DNA of 64,000 bases from JAOBAU01 sp034667465 (GCA_034667465.1 JAXDJV010000030.1:186001-250000), one strand, 5' to 3'. Counted from the stretch's first letter, positions 33,590 through 42,680 are shown. The notes: generated by a model not told the origin, from the letters alone. Made by a program: numbers and translations.

Positions 33590-34440
33590 CCGAAGAGTTC
33601 GAAACGTATCGCGCGCTGCTCTTCTCGATCGCGTATCGAATGCTCGGCAGCGTCGCCGACGCGGAAGACGTCGTGCAGGATGCGTTCGTCCGATTCGCCG
33701 GCGTCGACCGCGACGCCGTGCGCGACGCGAAGAGCTTCCTGGCCACGATCGCCACGCGGCTCGCGCTCGACAAGCTGAAGTCGGCGCAGGCGACGCGCGA
33801 GGAGTACATCGGACCGTGGCTGCCCGAGCCGCTCTTCACCGGCGACGATCCGGAGCATCGCGTCGAGCGCGCCGAGGCCGTTTCGTATGCGCTGCTCGTC
33901 GCGCTGGAGCGGCTGACGCCGGCGGAGCGGGCGGTGTTCGTCCTCGCCGAGGCGTTCGATTTCGATCATGCCGAGATTGCCGACACGCTGGAGCTGAATG
34001 TGGCGGCGTCGCGTCAGTTGTTGCATCGCGCGCGCGAAAAGATGGCGGACGAGAAGCGGCGATTCGAGCCGTCGCGTGAAGAACAGCTGCGGCTGATCGG
34101 CGGCTTTCTCGAAGCGGTGCAAAGCGGCGACGTCGCACGAGTCAGCGCGCTGCTCGCGCATGACGTCGTGGCGGTGTCGGACGGCGGAGGCCGCGTGAAC
34201 GCAGCACGCAATGTCGTGCGCGGCGTCGATCACGTTTCGCGGCTGCTGATCGGACTGGCGTCGAAAGCGCGCGCCGACTTCCGCGTGACGGTCGAAGAGC
34301 TCAACGGCGTCCCGACGATCGTCACGTGGTTCGGCGAAGAGATCCAGGGAGTCGTTGCACTGACCGCGGAGGACGGAAAGCTCGTCGAGATCGATCTCGT
34401 CCTGAATCCTCAGAAGCTGAAGTTAACTTTCCAGATCTGA
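33586..34440 (+). CDS. ECF41-family RNA polymerase sigma factor
   Basis: The 284-residue protein has sigma region 2 (YRMLGSVADAEDVVQDAFVRF), region 4 (LTPAERAVFVLAEAFDFDHAEIADTLELNVAASRQLLHRAREKM) and a C-terminal SnoaL-like domain that regulates activity in this family. The two ECF41 marker motifs are recognisable: DGGGR at Asp199 (consensus DGGGK) and NPQKL at Asn274 (consensus NPDKL). No anti-sigma gene is present, as usual for ECF41. The signal is unknown. It is translationally coupled to its oxidoreductase partner and probably drives its own promoter at 32395-32421. Confidence 0.93.
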   Translation: MTEEFETYRALLFSIAYRMLGSVADAEDVVQDAFVRFAGVDRDAVRDAKSFLATIATRLALDKLKSAQATREEYIGPWLPEPLFTGDDPEHRVERAEAVSYALLVALERLTPAERAVFVLAEAFDFDHAEIADTLELNVAASRQLLHRAREKMADEKRRFEPSREEQLRLIGGFLEAVQSGDVARVSALLAHDVVAVSDGGGRVNAARNVVRGVDHVSRLLIGLASKARADFRVTVEELNGVPTIVTWFGEEIQGVVALTAEDGKLVEIDLVLNPQKLKLTFQI

Positions 34441-34470
34441 CCCCCGACTTTGACTTTAGGATTGGGACGG

Positions 34471-34959
34471 ATGAACGTGACCGATTTGCGGCGCCTCTTC
34501 GAATACGACGCGTGGGCGAACGCGCGGTTGCTCGACGCGGCGGAAGCGCTCGGTGATGACGCCTGGACGCGGGCGATCGAGAGCAGTTTCTCTTCGTTGC
34601 GGGCGACGTTTGCGCACATTGCCGGGGCCGAGTTCGTCTGGTTGCAGCGGTGGATAGGGGAGAAGAACGCGCCGGTTCCTTCGTGGTACGACGATCCGTC
34701 GGCGGTCACGCTGCGCGAGGTGTTCGATGTGCTTCACGCGCAGCGGCGGGAGTTTCTCGGCGGACTCAACGATGATGATCTGGAGCGGCCGCTCGAGTAC
34801 AACAACATCAAAGGGGAAGCGTGCCGATTCGCGCTCGGGGATGCGCTGTATCAGGTCGTGAATCATTCGACCTATCACCGCGGTCAGGCGGTGACGCAGT
34901 TGCGTCAGCTGGGAGCTGCGCCGCCGGCGACGGACTTCTTAATCTTCGCCGGACAATGA
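34471..34959 (+). CDS. DinB-family protein
   Basis: The 162-residue protein begins MNVTDLRRLFEYDAWANARLL, the usual DinB N-terminus, and carries metal-binding histidines in ATFAHIAGAE and NHSTYHRGQ. DinB-like proteins are four-helix bundles with a metal site, and members include thiol-dependent transferases; DNA-damage induction is known for only a few. The start at 34471 is preferred over 34450 because of homologue-like N-terminus and a TAGGAT box eight bases upstream. It converges on the cold-shock gene. Confidence 0.9.
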   Translation: MNVTDLRRLFEYDAWANARLLDAAEALGDDAWTRAIESSFSSLRATFAHIAGAEFVWLQRWIGEKNAPVPSWYDDPSAVTLREVFDVLHAQRREFLGGLNDDDLERPLEYNNIKGEACRFALGDALYQVVNHSTYHRGQAVTQLRQLGAAPPATDFLIFAGQ

Positions 34960-34961
34960 AA

Positions 34962-34985
34962 AAGGGCCGCATTTCTGCGGCCCTT
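34962..34985 (-). terminator. Intrinsic terminator of the cold-shock gene
   Basis: Nine-base perfect stem AAGGGCCGC/GCGGCCCTT with loop ATTTCT. On the minus strand it is followed by TTTTC, giving a U-tract for the csp transcript; on the plus strand there is little U-tract, so it may stop dinB reading only weakly. Confidence 0.85.
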
Positions 34986-35007
34986 CGAAGTTAGCGACTG
35001 TATTGAA

Positions 35008-35211
35008 TTACAGCGTGCTGACGTTGGCGGCCTGAAGGCCCTTCGGTCCGCGAACGACGTCGAATTCGACGGCGGCGCCTTCCGGCAGCGAGCGGAAGCC
35101 GTTTCCGGCGATCGCCGAGAAGTGAACGAACACGTCGTCACCATTCTCGGAAGTGATGAAGCCGAAACCCTTCGCGTCGTTGAACCACTTCACATTGCCC
35201 TGAGTTCTCAT
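35008..35211 (-). CDS. Cold-shock domain protein (CspA family)
   Basis: The 67-residue protein is a complete five-stranded cold-shock domain. RNP1 (KGFGFITSE) and RNP2 (VFVHFSA) are both present, with the initial GNVKWFNDAKGFGFI. It binds single-stranded RNA and DNA and acts as an RNA chaperone; induction by cold cannot be judged. AAGGAG lies eight bases before the ATG, and an intrinsic terminator follows the stop. Good single-gene unit. Confidence 0.96.
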   Translation of the reverse strand: MRTQGNVKWFNDAKGFGFITSENGDDVFVHFSAIAGNGFRSLPEGAAVEFDVVRGPKGLQAANVSTL

Positions 35212-35383
35212 TGGTGAATCTCCTTTTTATGCTGTGCTGCCGTGCGGAGATTCAAACAGATTGTTCTTCGTCTCTCGGGGCAAATCACTGCTGATGGAAC
35301 GGGCAACCGGACACGTCGAAAAAGAATTCCGTCCGTTACACTTTGCTCCCGCCGTGCCGACGCCGCCTCGAAGCAACCTTCCA

Positions 35384-37174
35384 ATGACGATGCTTCGCGC
35401 ACGCGTCGTACCGCTCGTCATTCTCCTTTCGATCTTCGCCGCGGTCGTGATCACCATTCGGATGACGAGCGATGCGCCGGTCGTCTCCTCCGATACTGCC
35501 GCGCACGATCGCGATCAGCCCGACGCCGCATCGCATCGCAGCGTCGTGGTCGTGCTCCCGTTCGAAAACCTCGGCAACGCGCGCGACGCATTCTTCGCCG
35601 CCGGCGTCAGCGACGAGATCGCGACGCGCCTCGCATCGATCAGCAGCATCGCCGTGATCTCGCGCACGACCGCTTCCCGTTACGCGAACACGACGAAGAG
35701 CATCGCCGACATCGGCGAGGAGCTCGGCGTCGACTACGTGCTCGAAGGAAGCGTGCGATGGGACCACGCGGTGCGCGGCAGCCGCGTCCGGATCGCGCCG
35801 CGATTGATTCGCGTCAGCGACGACACGCAGCTCTGGAGCGGGCAATACGACCGGCAGCTCGAGGATGTCTTCGGCGTGCAGAGCGACGTCGCCGCGCAAG
35901 TCGTCCGCCAGCTGAACCTCCGACTGCGTGCAGAGGAGCAACGCGCCGTCGCCGGAATCCTTACGGACAACTTCGCCGCGTACGAAGCGTATCTGCACGG
36001 GCAGGAAGCGGCGAAGCGTTCGTACGGCGAACGTGATGCGCGCGAGACGGTGACGTGGTTCGCGAAAGCGGTCGCGCTCGATCCGTCATTCGCGACGGCG
36101 TGGGCGCGGCTGTCGATCGCGCATGCATACCTCTATCACGTCGGATTCGATCGATCGCCGGCGCGGCTCGAACAGGCGAGGCGTGCACTCGATCGCGCGT
36201 CGTCGATCGACGCCGAGCTGCCGCTCGTCCACATGGCGGCCGGCTATTTTCATTACTGGGGCTATCTCAACTACGAGCGCGCAAGCGCGGAGCTGGCGCT
36301 GGCGTGGAAGGCGCTGCCCAACGATTCGGACGTCATCCAGGCGATCGCGTTCGTCCGCCGGCGGCAGGGAGATTTCGAGGAGGCGGCGCAGGATCTGAAG
36401 GACGCGCAGACGCTCGATCCGCAAAACGTCCGGCTGGTGCTGGAGATCGGGCAGACGCAGCTGACGTTGCGCCGTTACGGCGACGCGGCCGCTGCCTACG
36501 ATCGCGCCATCGAGCTGGCGCCGAATCAATCGCTCGGCTACGCGGGCCGCGTCGAAACGGAGTGGATGTCGAGCGGCTCGCTCGATGCGACGGCGAAGCT
36601 GATCGCGAAACTGCCGAAGCGCGACGACGAGAACACGGTCGGTCTTCAGTATCGACAGGTTCTCTATCGCCGCGATTTCGACGCCGCGCTTCGCATCCTC
36701 GGCCGTACGCGCGTGAAGGAGTTTCTGCTGCTGCACGTCGAGCAGGCGTTCCTGCCGAAGCAGCTCCTCGTCGCGGATGCGTATGCGTTGCGCGGCAATG
36801 CGGCGGAAGCGCGTCAGTCGTACGAAGCGTCGCGCGTATTGCTGGAGCGCGCCATCGCAACGCGTCCCGACGACGCATCTCTTCGCAGTGCGCTCGGCCT
36901 CACGCTCGCCGGACTCGGCGACAAAGCGCGCGCAATCGAAGAAGCGACGCGCGCCGTCGAGCTGCTGCCGGTCGCGAAGGACGCGCTCTCCGGCGCGGAG
37001 CGCGTCGTCGACCTCGCGAAAGTCCTCGCGCGCTGCGGCGAAAAGCAGCAGGCGATCGAGCGGCTGCAATCGCTGCTGGCGATGCCATCGCTCGTATCGC
37101 CCGCCGTGCTCAGGCTCGATCCCGCCTGGGATCCGCTGCGCAGCGAGGAAGCGTTCAGGGCTTTGCTGCAGTGA
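35384..37174 (+). CDS. TolB-like plus TPR-repeat membrane-anchored protein
   Basis: The 596-residue protein starts with a single membrane anchor (VVPLVILLSIFAAVVITI), then a FlgO/TolB-N-like domain (VVVLPFENLGNARDAFFAAGVSDEIATRL and VDYVLEGSVRW, about 55-190). The remaining 400 residues are TPR repeats, for example RYGDAAAAYDRAIELAPNQSLGYA. Such modules often follow a CadC-like winged helix or an adenylate cyclase; here no DNA-binding domain precedes it, although 50 in-frame codons exist upstream. Met codons at 35384 and 35390 are both possible starts. Confidence 0.83.
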   Translation: MTMLRARVVPLVILLSIFAAVVITIRMTSDAPVVSSDTAAHDRDQPDAASHRSVVVVLPFENLGNARDAFFAAGVSDEIATRLASISSIAVISRTTASRYANTTKSIADIGEELGVDYVLEGSVRWDHAVRGSRVRIAPRLIRVSDDTQLWSGQYDRQLEDVFGVQSDVAAQVVRQLNLRLRAEEQRAVAGILTDNFAAYEAYLHGQEAAKRSYGERDARETVTWFAKAVALDPSFATAWARLSIAHAYLYHVGFDRSPARLEQARRALDRASSIDAELPLVHMAAGYFHYWGYLNYERASAELALAWKALPNDSDVIQAIAFVRRRQGDFEEAAQDLKDAQTLDPQNVRLVLEIGQTQLTLRRYGDAAAAYDRAIELAPNQSLGYAGRVETEWMSSGSLDATAKLIAKLPKRDDENTVGLQYRQVLYRRDFDAALRILGRTRVKEFLLLHVEQAFLPKQLLVADAYALRGNAAEARQSYEASRVLLERAIATRPDDASLRSALGLTLAGLGDKARAIEEATRAVELLPVAKDALSGAERVVDLAKVLARCGEKQQAIERLQSLLAMPSLVSPAVLRLDPAWDPLRSEEAFRALLQ

Positions 37175-37544
37175 TGACCGAGTTCTCGGCGTTATAGCGG
37201 TCGAGGTTCGCGACCGTCTCGAAGTAGGCGACGCGTCCGCCTTCACCGGCTGCGATGATCGCGACCGCTTTGTCGACCTGTTTGCCGCTCACCGGATCGG
37301 TGGCGACGCGCTTCGACGCGTCGTTCTGCAGCGCTTTCTTGCACATATCGCAGCAGCCGTAATACGTCTTGCCGTCGACCTGCACCGGAATCTGATCGGA
37401 GCCCATCGCATGCTCGTTGACCATGCAAACGGTCTTCGGCTCGACCTGCTTGAGCGGACCTTTCGGTGTGTCTGTAGCGGCGTCAGCGGCGAATCCGGCG
37501 ACGGCGAACAGCAGAACGGCGATGAGAGCGAGTGGCTGTTTCAT
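37155..37544 (-). CDS. Secreted Cys-rich, YHS/TRASH-like metal-binding protein
   Basis: The 129-residue protein has a signal peptide (MKQPLALIAVLLFAVAGFAADA). The mature part contains CMVNEHAMG and YYGCCDMCKKAL, a Cys pattern like the YHS/TRASH domains found in heavy-metal chaperones and sensors. The latter half has SGKQVDKAVAII and VAYFETVANLDRY, as in repeated YHS units. Copper or another soft metal is a guess. AAGGAG lies seven bases before the ATG. It overlaps the 3' end of the TPR gene by 20 bases. Confidence 0.8.
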   Translation of the reverse strand: MKQPLALIAVLLFAVAGFAADAATDTPKGPLKQVEPKTVCMVNEHAMGSDQIPVQVDGKTYYGCCDMCKKALQNDASKRVATDPVSGKQVDKAVAIIAAGEGGRVAYFETVANLDRYNAENSVITAAKP

Positions 37545-37569
37545 GATTTCTCCTTGCGTCTGTTGGCTG

Positions 37570-37678
37570 CGTCATTCTGAGCGTTCAGCGAAGAATCTGG
37601 CAGGGTGGGGCGCCGAAAGGCACGTTTGGTGCGCCGCCCGCCCGCCCGCCAGATCCTTCGCTAACGCTCAGGATGACG
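37570..37678. repeat. Long inverted repeat, family 1, copy C
   Basis: The left arm (37570-37605) opens CGTCATTCTGAGCGTTCAGC; the right arm (37643-37678) is its complement with a few changes and one indel. The centre contains paired GGTGGGGCGCC and GGTGCGCC blocks. It begins 14 bases past the stop of the FHA-GAF-phosphatase gene on the minus strand, the same position relative to a gene as copies A and B. Confidence 0.85.
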
Positions 37679-37691
37679 GGGAGATTTCGAG

Positions 37692-39326
37692 TCACAGCCG
37701 CGTCAGCGCGAGCATCGTCACGTCATCGCCGGCCGCGGCGCCGCAGATGAACTCCTGCACTTTTGTTTCGATCGTGGACAGAATGTCCGCCGCGCGCGAG
37801 CCGTGCATCGGCGCGAGCAGTTCAGCGATCGGCAGCAGTCCAAGCTGCGCTTCTTCAGGATTCTCCGCTTCGGTTACGCCATCGGTGAAGAGCACCAGTG
37901 AATCGCCGCGTTCGAGCGTCATCGTCTGCGTCCGATACGTCGCGGTACCGAAGAGACCGATGACCATGTCGGTGCTGGTGAGCTGTTCCGTTCCGCTCTT
38001 CGACACGCGCAGCGGCGCGACGTGTCCAGCGTTCGTGAAGTCGACGCGTCCGGTCTCGGGATCGAGCAGTCCCGCGACGACCGTCGCAAACTTTGTCGGC
38101 GAAGTGCGCGGCGCGAGCGTGAGATTCAGCTGCGTCATCAGTTCGGCCGGCGTCGGCGCGCTGCGCGAGAAAATATCGAACGCGGTCGCCAGCGACGACA
38201 TGACGAGCGCGGCGGTGATCCCTTTGCCGCTGACGTCGGCGATGATGAAGTAGATCTTTCCGTCGGGCCGGACGACGACGTCGTAGTAATCGCCGCTCAC
38301 GGTCTTGCACGGCTTGTTCGCGCCGGCGAATCCGTAGCCGGCGATCGCCGGCAGCTCGGCCGGCAGCAGACGGCGCTGAATCGTCCACGCCGTTCGCAGC
38401 TCTTCGTCGATCTTCGCTTTCGCGATCGCTTCCTCGCGCAGTCGCGTCGTCTCGAGCTTGACCGCGGCGAAGCGGGAGATCTGCGCGATGAGGCGCGCGT
38501 CTTCCTGGGTAATCGAGCGCGACGCGAGGAAGTCGAGATAGAGGACGCCGAGGACTGCGTCACCGACGACGAGCGGCACGCAGACCGCGGCGCGAATCTG
38601 TTGCGCGATCATCGACTCCGAGGCGGCGAGCTTCCCGCCACTCGTCGCTTCGACATACGAGATCAGCTTGCGCTCGCCGACGACTTCCGCGAGCAGCGTG
38701 CGGCTGATCACGAGATCGGCGGAGTCGGCGCGATCGGTGCGTCGCACACGCACGTCGCCGAACGATTGCCCGTCCGGTCCGAAGAGCGCCAGCGCGGCGC
38801 GCGACGGCGTCAGGATTTCCATCAGCTTGTCGAGGATGAAATCGAACAGCTCGTTGAGCGGCCGGTCTTCGATGAACTCGACGGCGAGCGAGGCGAGGAT
38901 GCGCTCGTGCTCGCCGGCGCCGCGTTCCGGTTCGAATGCAGCCTGCAGCGGAATGGCGAGGTTCGTCGCGTGCGACGAGCTGTCGGTCGAGATGAGCTGC
39001 GATTGCGGCTCGTTCCCGTTGAACACGACCTCGGTATCTCCGAGCGTGATGCGGTCGCCGGCACGCAGCACGATCGGAGTCGCGCCGAGTCGCGTGCCGT
39101 TGAGGTTCGTGCCGTTGACGCTGCCGCAATCACGAACCGACCACTGGCCGGCTTCGAAAAGCAGCTCGGCATGGCGGCGGGAAAGGAAGCGGTCTTTGAT
39201 CGGAATCGTGCAGTCGACGGCGCGCCCGAGGGTGATCGTTCGGGGCGGAAACGCGAGATGCTGCGCAGGCAGGTTCGGCTGAAAAACGCTGACGTGCACT
39301 CCGCGCTCGTCGACGACGTTGCTCAT
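37692..39326 (-). CDS. FHA-GAF-SpoIIE/PP2C phosphatase
   Basis: The 544-residue protein joins an FHA domain (GRAVDCTIPIKDRFLSRRHAEL and DCGSVNGTNLNG, about 25-110), a GAF domain (about 150-305, AVCVPLVVGDAVLGVLYLDF), and a SpoIIE phosphatase (about 330-544). Metal ligands are in SGDYYDV, IADVSGKG, FTDGVTE and GDDVTML. It should remove phosphate from Ser or Thr in response to a phosphopeptide and a small ligand. The start at Met68 of the open frame (position 39326) begins just before the FHA domain. Confidence 0.93.
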   Translation of the reverse strand: MSNVVDERGVHVSVFQPNLPAQHLAFPPRTITLGRAVDCTIPIKDRFLSRRHAELLFEAGQWSVRDCGSVNGTNLNGTRLGATPIVLRAGDRITLGDTEVVFNGNEPQSQLISTDSSSHATNLAIPLQAAFEPERGAGEHERILASLAVEFIEDRPLNELFDFILDKLMEILTPSRAALALFGPDGQSFGDVRVRRTDRADSADLVISRTLLAEVVGERKLISYVEATSGGKLAASESMIAQQIRAAVCVPLVVGDAVLGVLYLDFLASRSITQEDARLIAQISRFAAVKLETTRLREEAIAKAKIDEELRTAWTIQRRLLPAELPAIAGYGFAGANKPCKTVSGDYYDVVVRPDGKIYFIIADVSGKGITAALVMSSLATAFDIFSRSAPTPAELMTQLNLTLAPRTSPTKFATVVAGLLDPETGRVDFTNAGHVAPLRVSKSGTEQLTSTDMVIGLFGTATYRTQTMTLERGDSLVLFTDGVTEAENPEEAQLGLLPIAELLAPMHGSRAADILSTIETKVQEFICGAAAGDDVTMLALTRL

Positions 39327-39512
39327 GATGAGTACCGCATCATTATAGGGAGGCGGAAGCAACGGCTCGTTTGTTCTGTTCCTGAGACGCTGCCGGTTGC
39401 ATTCGGTCAGCGCGACCGCATCGTACGGCCGGACCCGGCGTTCCTGATTCCGAACGCGTCCGCCGCGCAAGCTGTGAAATGATGCGCCGACTAAAACCGA
39501 GGAGATTGCAAT

Positions 39513-39701
39513 TTGGGAAGACCACAAGCGTCATTTGCCAAGCGGCAACGGGAACAGGCGAAGCGTGAACGCCAGCAGTTGAAGGCGGAGCGGAAAGCGG
39601 AGCGCCCGAGCGGCGGCGCCGAGATCGACGATCAGGTGATCCGCGAGACTCCGCTGGAGGACGAAGCCGTCCCAGGAACAGCGCAGGCGGACACACCGTA
39701 A
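39513..39701 (+). CDS. Small charged protein, TTG start
   Basis: The 62-residue protein begins MGRPQASFAKRQREQAKRERQQLKAERKAERP, highly basic and helical, and ends with an acidic tail. Similar small basic proteins occur in several phyla; their function is unknown. The TTG start is preceded by GAGGAG at 39499-39504, eight bases away, which supports translation. A GC hairpin follows 22 bases after the stop. Confidence rests on the ribosome binding site and composition, not on a named family. Confidence 0.6.
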   Translation: MGRPQASFAKRQREQAKRERQQLKAERKAERPSGGAEIDDQVIRETPLEDEAVPGTAQADTP

Positions 39702-39722
39702 CCTGGCTCATTGCCGTGCGCC

Positions 39723-39741
39723 GGCGGACGCTCCGTCCGCC
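39723..39741. terminator. GC-rich hairpin after the small basic gene
   Basis: Arms GGCGGACG and CGTCCGCC with loop CTC. Same design as the hairpin at 15742-15762. No U-tract. Confidence 0.5.
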
Positions 39742-39814
39742 GCGCGCCGCAGTTTCAGGGACATGCCTGGCGTGTCATCGGGAAGTCGATTCCTCGCTCT
39801 TCCCGGTTTCCCCT

Positions 39815-40468
39815 TCACGGATCGTAGCGGCGCGTCGGAATCCCTTCCGCTTTACTCGTCGCAAGCTCGGCCATCGTTCGGATCAGCCGTCGTCCATCGG
39901 TGTCCGCCGATTCGAACGCCTCGCACAGCATCACGATGTTGTCTTCGTGCTCTGACGCTGAGATCGTGAAGCCGTTGGGCGGTTGCTGCGAATCCTTCGT
40001 CAGCGTGCGGCGCCAGCGGCCGGCGAGCAGTTCGACTTTCAGGAACTCAGTTCCCTTGCCGGTCTGAAACGACACCGCCGCCGAAGCGGGGATGCCGCGC
40101 GCGTTGGCGCGCTGTTCATCCATCGCGCGATCGATGAAGTGTCCGATCAACTCGCGCAGCGCGCGATCCGATTCGTGCCGCGCGGTCACGATTTGCAATC
40201 CGGAGTGATAGACGGGACGCTCGCCCTGCGTGCGTGCGGGGCGATGCACCATCGTGTGGACGACGAGGCAATCGAGCGAGATCGGACCGCTCACACCTTC
40301 GAACTTCACCGAGCATTTGCCGCCCGGCCCCGGCAGCGCGTCCTGATGCGCGACGCGCACACCCATCACCGACAGATCGACGACATATGCACGGACGCCG
40401 GAGACATCGGAGCGCAGCGGGTTGGGGAGCGTGACCCGCTGGTATCGGCGTTTCTCTTCGCGTGCCAC
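39815..40468 (-). CDS. PilZ-domain protein
   Basis: The 217-residue protein starts with the PilZ c-di-GMP site RRYQRVTL followed by VDLSVMGVRV (RxxxR then D/NxSxxG), both intact, in residues 6-40. The PilZ fold likely continues to about residue 105. The C-terminal half (about 110-217) is unrecognised. Such proteins act as receptors of cyclic di-GMP; an FHA-GGDEF enzyme is in this window. It is a monocistronic-looking gene facing the histidine kinase. Confidence 0.85.
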   Translation of the reverse strand: MAREEKRRYQRVTLPNPLRSDVSGVRAYVVDLSVMGVRVAHQDALPGPGGKCSVKFEGVSGPISLDCLVVHTMVHRPARTQGERPVYHSGLQIVTARHESDRALRELIGHFIDRAMDEQRANARGIPASAAVSFQTGKGTEFLKVELLAGRWRRTLTKDSQQPPNGFTISASEHEDNIVMLCEAFESADTDGRRLIRTMAELATSKAEGIPTRRYDP

Positions 40469-40508
40469 GAAGCAGAAGCATAGCGCGCGAACTGCCGCGC
40501 GTGAACGA

Positions 40509-42680
40509 TCAAGTCAGCGGCAGGGTCACGGTGAACGTCGCGCCCTTGCCGAGGCCGTCGCTTTCCGCCTTCACCGAGCCGCCGTGAAGCTGGACGAGAT
40601 GCTGGACGATCGAGAGTCCGAGCCCGAGTCCGGAGTAGCTGCGCGAATCGCCGACGCTCGCCTGGCGAAAGCGATCGAAGACGTGCGGCAGAAACTCGGG
40701 ACTGATACCGTCGCCGCTGTCGCGTACGACGATGGTTGCGCGATCGTCCTGACTTCGCACCGATACGCGCACCTCGCCGCCGCGCGGCGTGAACTTCAGC
40801 GCGTTCGCGACGAGATTGCCGACGACCTGCTGGATCCGATCGGCATCGACGTTCATCATGATCGGCTCCGGCTGCGTGTCGCAGATGAGGTCAACGCCGC
40901 GCGCTTCCGCGTTGAGCCGCTGCGCCTCGGCGGTCGTACAGACGCATTCGTTCAACTCGACGCTGCGCCGCGTGATGCGCAGCTTCCCGGTGACGATGCG
41001 CGAAACGTCGAGCAGGTCGTCGATCAGCCGTGCCTGCATCAGTGCCGCTTTGCGCAATGCCGTCAGCTGCTCGACGAGCACCGGATCGTCGTCGTGTGTC
41101 ATCCGCAGCAAATCGGCCCAGCCGAGCACCGACGTCAGCGGCGTGCGCAACTCATGCGAAAGGATGGCGAGGAACTCGTCCTTTGCGCGGCTGGCGTGTT
41201 CCGCCTCTTCGCGCAGGTGCCGCTCGCTTTCGAACAGGATGCTCCGCTCGAGCGCCAGCGCACATTGCGCGGCGGCGCTGGCGATGAACGATTGCTCTTC
41301 GGCATCGAACGGATGCTCTTCCGGAAAACTGAGACCAAGTGCGCCGATGACACGGCCGTGCGTCTCCAGCGGAATGGACGCCCACGCGCGGCTGTCGGGA
41401 CGCGCGTCGCGGATGAACGGCGAACGTTTTTCCGCTTCCTCGCGAGTGCCGATGAAAATCGGCGCGCGCGTGACCACCGCCTCCGTCAGCGGAATGCCGG
41501 CGTTGAGCGGCACGTAGCGATAACGATCTTCGACGTCGCTGGCGAGTCCTGCCGATCCGGCGACGCGGATCTGTTGTCCATCTTCCGTCACGAGGCCGAT
41601 CACGACGACGGTCGCGTGCAGCACCGCGCGCAAGTCGGCGGTGACCGCGGCGACCGCTTCTTCGATCGTGACCGCCTGCGCGAGCATGGACGTCAGCCGC
41701 TGCAGATACTCGACGCGATGCGTGCTCCGTTCCGCGACGAGACGCTGCGCGCGCTCCGCTTCGAACAACCTGCTTCGTTCGATGGCCGCTCCGGCGCGCC
41801 GCGCCAGCTCTTCGGCGACGAGCAGATCGAACGCGTCGTACGCGCGCGTCGTCGACGTCAGGACGAACGTCATCGTGCCGTACGGTTTTCCTGTGCCGCG
41901 GATCGGCACCGTCATCGCCGAACGAATGCCGAATTGCGTGAGCGCTTCGCGGTGCTCGGGATCGACGATCTCGTTCCAGGCGTCCGCGGGAACGACGGAG
42001 CTCATCGCCGATTCACCGGTTTCGATCACGCGCAACAACGGCTCGGAGAAGGTGGGGAATCGCCCCCACGCGGCGCGAATCTCTTCCTCTCGCTCGCGAT
42101 CTCCCGCCGCCACTTCCTGGCGAGCGATCTTTCCATCGCGGTCGAGCAGATGGATGAAGACGACGTCGGCGAACTTCGGAATGGCCAGCCGCGCGATTCG
42201 CTGCAACGTCCGATCGTAGTCGAGCGCCTCGGCGACGATGGCGCTGGCGTCGGCGATGAACGTCAGCGCGTCATGTTCGCGCTTCTCATCGGTGAAGTCG
42301 TAGAACGTCACCACCGCCGCGACGAGCGTTCCTTCCGCGTCGCGAACCGGAGCGGAGCTGACGCGAATGACGCCGAACGTTCCATCGCCGCGAATGACCG
42401 CGATGTCTTCGTCTTCGACGAGCTCGCCGGTCGCGATCGTACGTGCGAGCGGCCATTCGCGATCCGCGTACGCTCTTCCGTCGGGATGAAATCCGCGGAG
42501 CCGGCTGCGATAGGTCCTGATGTCTTCCGGCGGATCGTCGGGCTGCCGAAGGATGAACTGCACCTGCTCGTTGGCGAGCACGACATGGCCGTCGGGTTCG
42601 GCGATGATCACGGCGGCCGGCAGTTGCCGGAGCACCGACGCGAACAGTCCGCTCAACAGCGGTCCGGAGAGTCGTTCCAT
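40509..42680 (-). CDS. Soluble sensor histidine kinase (PAS, two GAF, HisKA, HATPase)
   Basis: The 723-residue kinase starts with a PAS domain (LRQLPAAVIIAEPDGHVVLAN, about 12-135), then two GAF domains (about 145-310 and 325-480), an H box (AILSHELRTPLTSVLG, His near 500) and a HATPase_c domain with N (NLVANALKFT), G1 (VRDSGDGIS), and G2 (SGLGLGLSIV) boxes. No membrane helix is present, so the signals are cytoplasmic. No response regulator is adjacent; the nearest receivers lie at 61-63 kb. Ends 40 bases from the PilZ start. Confidence 0.94.
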   Translation of the reverse strand: MERLSGPLLSGLFASVLRQLPAAVIIAEPDGHVVLANEQVQFILRQPDDPPEDIRTYRSRLRGFHPDGRAYADREWPLARTIATGELVEDEDIAVIRGDGTFGVIRVSSAPVRDAEGTLVAAVVTFYDFTDEKREHDALTFIADASAIVAEALDYDRTLQRIARLAIPKFADVVFIHLLDRDGKIARQEVAAGDREREEEIRAAWGRFPTFSEPLLRVIETGESAMSSVVPADAWNEIVDPEHREALTQFGIRSAMTVPIRGTGKPYGTMTFVLTSTTRAYDAFDLLVAEELARRAGAAIERSRLFEAERAQRLVAERSTHRVEYLQRLTSMLAQAVTIEEAVAAVTADLRAVLHATVVVIGLVTEDGQQIRVAGSAGLASDVEDRYRYVPLNAGIPLTEAVVTRAPIFIGTREEAEKRSPFIRDARPDSRAWASIPLETHGRVIGALGLSFPEEHPFDAEEQSFIASAAAQCALALERSILFESERHLREEAEHASRAKDEFLAILSHELRTPLTSVLGWADLLRMTHDDDPVLVEQLTALRKAALMQARLIDDLLDVSRIVTGKLRITRRSVELNECVCTTAEAQRLNAEARGVDLICDTQPEPIMMNVDADRIQQVVGNLVANALKFTPRGGEVRVSVRSQDDRATIVVRDSGDGISPEFLPHVFDRFRQASVGDSRSYSGLGLGLSIVQHLVQLHGGSVKAESDGLGKGATFTVTLPLT

